From assembly GCA_023362775.1 (NCBI GenBank), contig JALMGJ010000002.1:60624914-60688913 (forward strand): a stretch of DNA of 64,000 nt, given 5' to 3'. Source of the DNA: Charina bottae (lineage: Eukaryota > Chordata > Lepidosauria > Squamata > Charinaidae). This document shows positions 56,058 to 64,000 of the stretch, piece after piece. The notes beneath the pieces were generated by a model that worked only from the letters and a program-made list of their open reading frames with translations, was not told the DNA's origin and did no database searches. Both the position numbers and the translations under genes were made by a program. Each line of letters begins with the position of its first letter. Positions within the stretch are counted from its first letter, which is position 1.

Positions 56058-56799
56058 GCTCCATTGTCATGTTTATCAGTTAATTAACATGTACTGTACC
56101 TCACCCATATGATATTTGAGGTGATTTTATTCTCTTGCTTTCACTGCACCCATTCTCAATCTAGAAAATGAGAATAACAGACACATAACGTCCTCAGGTG
56201 AACAATATATTTATTCTCTTTTACTGTTTGTAGAACTTTGCTCATTTCAAAAGTATATTAATTTAAATCTAAGGCTTTATTATAAATAAGATACATGGCA
56301 CAGCTTTTTGTGCCTTTGCCCAGCAAAAAGGTGAGTTTATAAATGTCATGAGATGCTCCACCTTTATCATATAGCCTAATCTAAGGTTGTCATGGTATTG
56401 CATTAACAAAGTAATGTATATCGCTGTGGCATATTTGTTGTGAAGTTAAGTATTCACTTAGCTAGTTGTTTTCAAAATCATGAAAATACTTCTAGTTCTT
56501 TTTGGTTAACTGACATGTGTCTCCAAGTTGAAAATGTCTTTTTAAAGGGAACTGTTTGTTTTTGCTCATCACACTTAACTCACAAAAATACTTGGACTAG
56601 CTAGCAGTTGAAAACTGAAAAGAGAAACATTTAAGATTTTATTGTACTTAATTCTCCCAATGCTGTTTTTTTCTCAATAAAATCTGGAGTGAGCAGGCAG
56701 GCAGGCACACACACACACAGTTCCTTCCTTCTCTTTTTACCCAGCATTCCACTTAATCATGGATAGCCAATTCTATTTAGTTTATTTGGTAAATGAAAG

Positions 56800-57044
56800 A
56801 TCCTGTTTTATTTATTTTCTATCCCACCTTTATTAGTTTTATAAATAACTCAAGGTGGGGAACATACCTATTACTCCTTCCTCCTCCTATTTTCCACACA
56901 ACAACAACCCTGTGAGGTGAGTTGGGCTGAGAAAGTGACTGGCCCAGAGTCAGAGCCGGCTTTCATGCCTAAGGGAGGACTAGAACTCACAGTCTCCTGG
57001 TTTCTAGCCCAGCACCTTAACCACTAGACCAAACTGGCTCTTGA
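56800..57044 (-). mobile_element. tRNA-derived SINE, Sauria type
   Basis: In sense it begins GAGCCAGTTTGGTCTAGTGG, carries box A/B-like parts and CTGGGTGAC-like body, and ends with the TTGAGTTATTTATAAAA motif and AATAAAGGTGGGATAG. Confidence 0.9.
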
Positions 57045-57119
57045 GTTTGTTGTGATTGACCCTGGTTTTGATAATGATTTTGATCTAAGGACATGTCCAT
57101 ACCAACGAAGCCGCTTTTA

Positions 57120-57260
57120 TTTATTATTATTTCTAACTTATATCACCGCCCATCTCCCCCCACAAGGGGACTCTGGGCGGTTTACAATAAAGTCAGCGAT
57201 TAAAAACATATAAAATACTTTATACAATCAATTAAAAATATAAAAATATAAAATCCAAGA
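57120..57260 (-). mobile_element. CR1/L2 3' terminus fragment
   Basis: CACCGCCCATCTCCCCCC, CTCTGGGCGGTTTACAATAA, in antisense, as at 19490-19580. Confidence 0.78.
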
Positions 57261-57293
57261 GGCTATATCTGATGTTTACGAACCGGACTGAAC

Positions 57294-57532
57294 TTTTATC
57301 CCGCCTTTTTTAATAATTTTTTTATAATTTTTTTTTATAAATAACTCAAGGCGGCGAACATATCTAATACTCCTTCCTCCTCCTATTTTCCCCACAACAA
57401 CAACCCTGTGAGGCGAGTTGGGCTGAGAGTGACTGACCCAAAGTCACCCAGCCGGCTTTCATGCCTAAAGTGGGACTAGAATTCATAGTCTCCTGGTTTC
57501 TAGCCCGTTGCCTTAACCACTAGACCAAACTG
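57294..57532 (-). mobile_element. tRNA-derived SINE, Sauria type
   Basis: Second minus-strand copy, TTTTATCCCGCC at one end and TAACCACTAGACCAAACTGA at the other, with the same body as 56800-57044. Confidence 0.9.
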
Positions 57533-58097
57533 ATTTATTGCCAAATGGTATGTAGAAAATGCACGAGTTCTTACTTGGAAGTAAGCCTCACTGAACTTCA
57601 GTGGAACTTACTTTCAAGAAAATTTATATAGGATTATGTGGTGAAATGGAAGCATAATCCAGGGAAACAAGGATTAAACCCTTCCCTAATTCTTCTCACT
57701 CTGACTTCTGATTCTCTGACCTGTTAACTCATGTTGAAAATAAAGTCAATTTAATGAGACTAAATGTTTTAATACTAAATATGTCTTGTACAAAGGAAAA
57801 CTATTAAAACACTTTATTTTGTCATCTTTCGAAGTATAATAGCTAAGTCCATCTTCTGTTTTCTGATTATTAGAAAATTCCAGGCTCTTTCCCAAGTTTT
57901 TCAATATAATGTTCAGTTAACTGAATTGAAACTAATCCTATTACATGCCTTTGCTGATGTTATTGTATTCAGTATTACATGAAAAAAATAAAAACAACAG
58001 ACTTGTAAAATCTTAAAGACTAACAAATAAATTATTGCATAAATTTTCATGGAGGATTCAACAATATGTATGGACTATAGACCAGAGAAAAGAGTAT

Positions 58098-58148
58098 TGT
58101 ATGTATGTATGTATGTATGTATGTATGTATGTATGTATGTATGTATGT
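58098..58148. repeat. (TATG)n microsatellite
   Basis: About twelve perfect TATG units. Confidence 0.95.
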
Positions 58149-58439
58149 TTTCTATAAAACAGTAGTTAGTTATGGTACAAACATTTTTCCAGGGTGTACA
58201 TCTTTCCTTGGCTGGGGAGCAAAACGTCCTCCCTTAGCCAGCTAGATAGATGGTTGACACCACTGGAAGAGTGGATATTTCAAGAAGAACTTTAAAGCAG
58301 GTTGCCCCGATCTTCTTTCTTCTGATTCAACAGTGGAAAATTTCCAAGATTAGGAGATACTAAACTGCTTGGGAAGATGGGAGTACTCCTCTGTGCTTCT
58401 ACTCATCTCCACGTAGGGAAGTTAAACAGGGTGATCATC

Positions 58440-58765
58440 TGTAAACCAGAGTAGTGTACTGATTAAGAAATTGGACTGGGATGGGCAAATTAAAATTCAG
58501 GTCCACAGTAACTACATTGGGTGATTTTGGACCAGCCACTCACCCATAGCCCACCCTATCTCTTAGAGCTGCAGTAATGGAAAGCCCCCCCCCATTTTTT
58601 TAAAAAAATTATGTGCTTGTTTGATTACAGTACTAATACCAATCGAAGAGAATATTTGTAGCTCAGGGTTGAACTGTGGAGTCCATGGTGCTCTCTGAGC
58701 CTTGTTGTTTTCTTGCAGACGTTTCATTGCCAGGCTAGGCAACATCTTCAGTGCGAAAAGGGAGT
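58440..58765. repeat. old SINE-like piece and unnamed repeat
   Basis: 58440-58570 (TAAACCAGAGTAGTGTACTGA, then TTTTGGACCAGCCACTCACC) is a diverged tRNA-SINE on the plus strand. 58640-58765 (GCAGACGTTTCATTGCCAGG, CTAGGCAACATCTTCAGTGC) is a segment recurrent in vertebrate genomes whose family I cannot fix; the ACGTTTC motif recalls the palindromic element in intron 4. Confidence 0.5.
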
Positions 58766-58954
58766 GGGACTTGCTCTCTGTTTATATACCTGTTTATAAC
58801 TCTGTTTATATTACTCTGTTTATATACTAATAACCCAACCCAGTATTGAAAGACTTTGGGCAGCATATAATAATAAACAAAAAAAAAACATAATAATAAG
58901 TAACTAGATCAAAATCATTATCAAAACCAGGGTCAATCACAACAAGAAACTCAA

Positions 58955-59173
58955 GAGCCACTTTGGTCTAGTGGTTAAGGTGCTGGTCTAGAAACCAGGA
59001 GACCGTGAGTTCTAGTCCTCCCTTAGACATGAAAGCTGGCTGGGTGACTTTGGGCCAGTCACTCTCAGCCCAACTCACCTCACAGGGTTGTTGTTGTGGG
59101 GAAAATAGGAGGAGGGAGGAGTATTAGATATGTTCGCCGCCTTGAGTTATTTATAAAAATAATAAAGGCGGGG
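58955..59173 (+). mobile_element. tRNA-derived SINE, Sauria type
   Basis: Begins GAGCCACTTTGGTCTAGTGG and ends ATAATAAAGGCGGGG. The 48 bases before it (58907-58954) also precede the SINE at 56800-57044. Confidence 0.9.
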
Positions 59174-59416
59174 AAAAAGCGGCTTCATTGGTATGGACAT
59201 GTCCTTGGAGCGGCACCTTCCACTGTCACCAAAATAGCTTACCATCTTAAAATTGATGGCCGATGGCCACGTGGGCAACCAAAACAGAGATGGCAGGACA
59301 CCATCAATAAGGACATGCAAATTGATGGGCTACGCCCTGAGGATGCGGATGATCGGGCAAAGTGGTGTTTCAAGATCCGAAAAGCAGACCCCACAAAAAT
59401 AGCGGGAAAACGCTAG
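59174..59416 (+). mobile_element. LINE C-terminal coding fragment
   Basis: Encodes KRLHWYGHVLGAAPSTV, then DGRWPRGQPKQRWQDTI, then GLRPEDADDRAKWCFKIR and KADPTKIAGKR before a TAG at 59414-59416. The W-Y-G-H-V and RGxPKxRW-x-D motifs are the C-terminal end of many RTE/related LINE proteins. Clade uncertain. It is followed by AATAAAGGCGGGATAAAA and A-rich tail. The reading frame is open from 59096, but the part before about 59174 is SINE. Confidence 0.75.
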
Positions 59417-62400
59417 GAAGAAGAAGAATAAAGGCGGGATAAAAATAAAAAAATAAAATAAAATAAATAAAAACCTCACTGCCTTGAGATCCCAGAGAAA
59501 GGCAGGATTTAAATGCAGTAAAATGTAGGTAAAGCTACCAACAGTTTATATAACAGATTTTAATATTTAGCCAAGCCAGAGAAGCTCCTGGTAATTACAC
59601 TATTGATATTCCTGGAGGCAAATGAATCTTGGGTGAATCCCTGGTTTTGGACTTCTTTCCTCTAAAGCAGAAACACTAAGGAAGCTCTGAGTTGATTTTG
59701 AAGTTGCAGAATATCAGACCTGCACTGAAAGAAAGGGGGGGGAATCACAGTCTGGTATGTTTCCTGACAAGCTTTGCTCTTAGATAGCCAAGATAGTAGA
59801 GAGAGCCCCTTTTCTTATTTATTGGTCAAAATCCAGCTTGCTACTAGGAACAAGGATACTTTTTCCGGCGACTTATTACCTGGATGAGCTGCTGCAATGT
59901 ATATTTTCAGGAGCTACCATTAAAAAATGGCATTAAAAATGTTTTCAGGCTACTGGTGAAGAACGCAGTCCCTTGGTAGAAATAGGACAGAAAAAAGATA
60001 AACCTTTGTCTGTCACTTGGTAGACAGCATTTTGTTTTTCATTTTTCAATAGCCTGAACAGATTCAATATATACAATGTTAATTATCACCTGTGAGTCTT
60101 AAAGTGCCCTGATATTTAAGGTGCAACTAGTCTGCTATTTTAAGTCCAATTCTTTTTTGCCATTTATCTAAAGGAAATGAGACAACCATTCAATCCTGCT
60201 TATTTCACTGTGGGTGTCTTGCTTACAGTGACAAATGTATCTTTGTCATTCCAAATCCGAAAGATGCAGTCATAAAGACAGGCTGAAAGGAAAGTGGGTG
60301 TTTACAAGGTGAAGTATCTTCAGTGTTCACTTTTCTGCAGTTTTCCCCAGCTAGGCTTTCCAAAGCACATCCAAAATTACACTGAAATGACCTACTTCTG
60401 CTGTTCAGCATTTCGCCACCATGGCAACTGCATTGGATTTCCACTGAAAATCATCTGCTGCCTGTACAAGCATCCCACATGCAAACAGTGACAAAGGGGA
60501 CAAAGCATTCAAGGTTCAAGACAAAGAAGAAAAAGTCACTGGGAAGGTGTCAAGCTCAGCTTCTATGTAACCTGGCAGTAGAGGCATCTCCAGGTGATAT
60601 TTCACAGTAGTCCACAACATGAATTAGTGTGTGTGTGTTTGTGTGGTGAAACAGATGCAGTGCCTCAAATGGTGCACCATAATTCAGTGAGAAAGGGGGA
60701 GTATATGTCATTTTTTTTAAAAAAAAAAACCTGCATAAAAAGCAATGACCATATCTATAGAAATAGATCCAAAACACACTAATCAGGGACAGTGCTGGTA
60801 TGAACACTGTAAATGCCAGTTCATGCTTCCGAATCACACTCCCAATACATGGGGGCAAATATTACAAAGAATCAGAGAGTGACTACAGGCCCAGCTAAGA
60901 CAGCACTATCAGTGAAATCTGTAGAACAGACACAAAGGCACTCCTGGGTTTGATGATTCAAATCCAGATATGAGATTCCCTGCATTTTTGACAACCATCA
61001 ATCATAAAAAATGGGCTGTTCAATAGAAATGTAGGGGCACATGAACCTATGCACATATGCTGTCCTTGTGAATTGAAATATCAACTATGAGAAATGCGGC
61101 TGAAGCTGCATAGGAAGATCCAGGAGAGGAAGGAGAGGTGTTTGTGGAAGAGGACAAGGAAAGCATCAACAATCTTAATAAACAAATTCAATCTATCTCC
61201 CAATTGGCTAGATGGGAGAGTATTTCTTAACCAATTCCTGGGATAGGAAACAAAATGTCAGAGAGACAGAAAGCTGAATGAACATACTGTATTGCTAAAT
61301 CTGCAGGTGATGATGTATGAAAGCAGAGCAGTATAGCTTACTTGCCATGACTATAGCTATAGGTGGGCCCTATAGACCAGTGTCCTGTTTCCCATGGTAG
61401 GAATCTAAAATTAGTTGGTAGTCAACATTTATCCCAACATGGAAGGTCCTGCATAAGGGCAGTGCACTGAAATGAAAAGGCTGTGTTGGGTTCCATGATA
61501 AAGTAGCACAGAAAGGGCTGTGCAAGAAAAGTAAAAACTTAGAACTGAAGAAGCAGGGGTATCAAAGGGTGTGGAAACCAAACTACTTTCCGTGCTGGGA
61601 GGGATTTTCAAAAATCAAGTAAGCTTAAGAGGCAATGCTTCATAGTGTAGAATAATGGTGTCATAACCCATTACTCCTGAACAAAAGAGTTGTCTCACAC
61701 TAGCTTTGCTTTGATCTTCAACTCTCAATATTCTTAGATTCTACAATTCTACCATGGATTAATCCAGTGCCAAACTAAATTAATTTTGCATGCTTTTTGG
61801 CCTTGGCCATGGGTGCTTGGACTGAGCTCCTCCACTAAGATCCTGATGTGTAAATCAATCTTTCAGGTTTTAACCTTAATAAACCGTTAGATGGTGTCAA
61901 AAGATGGTCTATAATGCTTGAATATGATGCTGAAGAAATCAGTCCCCTGGCTTGTTGGCTTTTATATATACTATAGCTTGAAGGGGGCAGGTCAAGGACA
62001 ACATATAGCTAAAGGCTTCTAACTTTAAATACCATTTTTGATTTAACACTTTAAAGCTTTTCTAAAAACAAAGAAAGAAAACAAATATTATTTTTCCAGA
62101 TTTAGTTTTATATTTTGCAGCCTACATACTTACAAGAGGAAACACATTTGGCTAAGCTGTTTAATAAGTTTTAAAATGCTAAACTACAAGAAAAGCAAGT
62201 CCCTGCATTGCTAGGCTGCTGGCCAAAATAATCAGAATAATATCATTTTTCCATGCCTACTCCGACGATGTTCTGCAGGCCAAGATGTCCTAATAATACA
62301 TATTGAAAAACAAGGCAAAAGAAAGTCCTCTAAAAATTACTCTAACCAAATAGGGAAAATCTTTGAAAGGAAGCAGCAGAGCTCAACAATTTGGGCTGTG

Positions 62401-63020
62401 TGCCAGTCCCAACTTGCCTCTGATGCAAACAACAGGGACAGTGCTTCCCAGTTCAGCCAAGGATCATCATACCCTGAGTAGCTGCTTTAAGAATTGACAT
62501 TTGACTCACAGTAGTAAAGCAGAACACAGAGACACAAAAAGCTTGAAAAAAAAATTAAAAGATGGGTTTTTCCTGCATAACATCCCACAGAAAAGGTTGT
62601 CACTCTCAGTCTCCAAATGTTCACTGCAAGGTTTTTAGGCACATTTGTTATTTCACTTCAATAAAGTGTCTTTATACTTTCAGGCATGTCAATAAGCCTT
62701 TTAGCTATTCTATTGAGATCTTTTCTTTTTGTAAGACAAGCATCATAATTCCTTTGAAGGGATACAGTAACCGAATGCAAGGCAAATCTTAACAAAGGCA
62801 CACATTTCTTCCCCACCCTAGCGGGTGGTTTCATTAGATTAAATCACATCCCTTTCCGAGCCACTGTAATACAGCACATCTAACCATCATTATAACTTCT
62901 TATGTGTGGCTCTTATTCTATAAATGCCCATACATACCCATCACACTATTCCCGTTCAGGTTAAACAATTCCCAAGTCACAGAAAAGGAGCAAGAAATAG
63001 CAATCTAAAAAAATTAAGGA

Positions 63021-63104
63021 GGTAAGGTAAGGTAAGGTAAGGTAAGGTAAGGTAAGGTAAGGTAAGGTAAGGTAAGGTAAGGTAAGGTAAGGTAAGGTAA
63101 GGTA
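63021..63104. repeat. (GGTAA)n microsatellite
   Basis: About seventeen perfect GGTAA units. The 3' end of the SINE at 8699-9016 (AACCTTTACCTTTTAC) has a TTACC-like repeat, so seeding by such a tail is possible, but no SINE body is attached here. Confidence 0.95.
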
Positions 63105-63829
63105 AAACTAGTTCATTCCAGCATACATCTCCATACATTTTGATGCCACTCTGTCCATATACTGCTTCTTCATAGAGTGCCTTTTCTTCTAGATTTTCAT
63201 CTTTCCCTCTTTCAGGATCTCATCAATTTTCTTGATCTTCCCCTTCCTCTTTACCCAGTTCCATGATCTACCCCCACAGCTTTATAATTCTCCCAATGTT
63301 TAGGATTTCTTTTATCTTTTTTTTCTTGGCCATTAACATTTACATGATTTGTTCAGTTTCATTCTTCAAGATAACATCATCATTCTGACACAAATGTCTA
63401 AAATCCTTCCATCCATACTCCTTCCAGCATTCCCTCACTTCAGTTTCACTGCAAATGATTTCATTACTTTTATTTTTTAGTTCCATTCACTCAGCTGGAG
63501 GCACCTTGTTTGGTTCTCTTCACTCATTTCCAAAACATTTTATTTCTATTAAAATAAGCCTGCATTTTCTCTGCCTTTTTTAATCTTAACAATTCTTTGC
63601 CTCTTCCACAACATTCTTTGCAACTATCTTTTTCACTGCATACACATATTTCGCTCATTCTTATTTTTGCTGCAAGCTATATACATCATTCAACCTCGTA
63701 GGGCCCTCCTTTTATTATGAGCCTACTACTGTATATGGGAGAAAGGGTGGTATATTCATCCCCGTCATCTATCAAATAATTAAGTACAAATGGCTAAAAT
63801 TTGTACTCAACTTTGAAATGAAACTGCTG

Positions 63830-64000
63830 GGAGAGGTCATCTGATGGTTAGGAGTGTGGTATCATCAGTTTCCACCCCAGATTATAGGGGAGATGTTGTC
63901 AACATCATGACTCAGTGCCTGGAGGCTCTAAGGGCCTGAATGGGAGAGGATAGAACAAAGATCAACCTAAGTAAGGTGGAGTTGCTGTTTGTACATGAGG
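63830..64000 (+). mobile_element. CR1 reverse-transcriptase fragment, cut by window edge
   Basis: The plus strand encodes VVNIMTQCLEALRA, a stop, then MGEDRTKINLSKVELLFVH, the CR1 segment that follows YADD (compare SLSQCLEAMRVWIGNNRLQL in 24490-24700). One stop and diverged residues show it is a relic. Confidence 0.82.

Larger units (their letters stand above)
42315..64000 (-). other. SUMF1: SUMF1 intron 3, incomplete (more than 21.6 kb)
   Basis: Read as intron because exon 4 has a complete acceptor and no upstream exon is found to the window end. Stretches with nothing recognised: 42315-44375, 51100-52330, 53512-54815, 56063-56800, 57535-58095, 59420-63015 and 63105-63825. Within 43000-43320 there is an unplaced stretch with short open frames on both strands that I could not name. 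Confidence 0.75.

Overview
The window is a piece of a vertebrate nuclear genome, most likely from a squamate reptile (lizard or snake). The case for a squamate is the mixture of repeats: BovB (RTE-clade) LINEs, CR1-type LINEs with several kinds of 3' tail, a vertebrate L1 with a real poly(A) tail and target-site duplication (TSD), tRNA-derived SINEs of Sauria type, a 5S-rRNA-derived SINE, hAT MITEs with perfect 8-bp TSDs, and Ty3/gypsy chromodomain retrotransposons, which persist in squamates. Species cannot be decided from sequence alone.

The only host gene I can support is SUMF1 (sulfatase-modifying factor 1, the formylglycine-generating enzyme), on the minus strand. Six exons were located by translation and splice sites: exon 4 (42232-42314), exon 5 (34518-34640), exon 6 (32556-32670), exon 7 (26929-27042), exon 8 (7106-7165) and terminal exon 9 (1079-1192). 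Phases join perfectly and encode the last 202 residues, with both catalytic cysteines (one in exon 8, one in exon 9). Exons 1-3 are not visible and should lie beyond base 64000. Everything above 42314 is therefore read as intron 3, and everything below 1079 as 3' UTR and flank.

Nearly all the rest is intronic repeat. Intron 8 holds a CR1-BovB chimera and CR1 relics. Intron 7 (19.8 kb) holds SINEs, hAT elements and a CR1 whose reverse transcriptase was split by a degenerate gypsy element (20409-24484, TSD GATGG). Intron 6 has a 1-kb hAT element, a 5S SINE and a BovB. Intron 5 is filled mostly by a 1.3-kb hAT element. Intron 4 has a palindromic element with a 13-bp TSD, a hAT MITE, a BovB and a clean 2.1-kb L1. 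Intron 3 contains the centrepiece: a structurally complete gypsy chromovirus (44412-50851, minus), inserted with TSD ATCGG into a hAT MITE that itself carries TSD CCTTACAG. A fold-back DNA element, another hAT MITE, a solo LTR and a rearranged SINE/LINE cluster follow.

The most interesting system is that chromovirus. It has near-identical LTRs, uninterrupted gag (533 codons) and pol (1171 codons), and a purine-rich tract. Its primer-binding site is complementary to the predicted 5' end of its own RNA (self-priming, as in Tf1/Sushi). At the gag-pol junction there is a complete -1 frameshift signal: GGGAAAC in the right phase, a 5-nt spacer, a 12-bp stem, and a loop that can form a pseudoknot. 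The pol ATG overlaps the gag stop (TGATG) and lies inside that loop. The second, decayed gypsy element has an unrelated LTR but the same self-priming layout.
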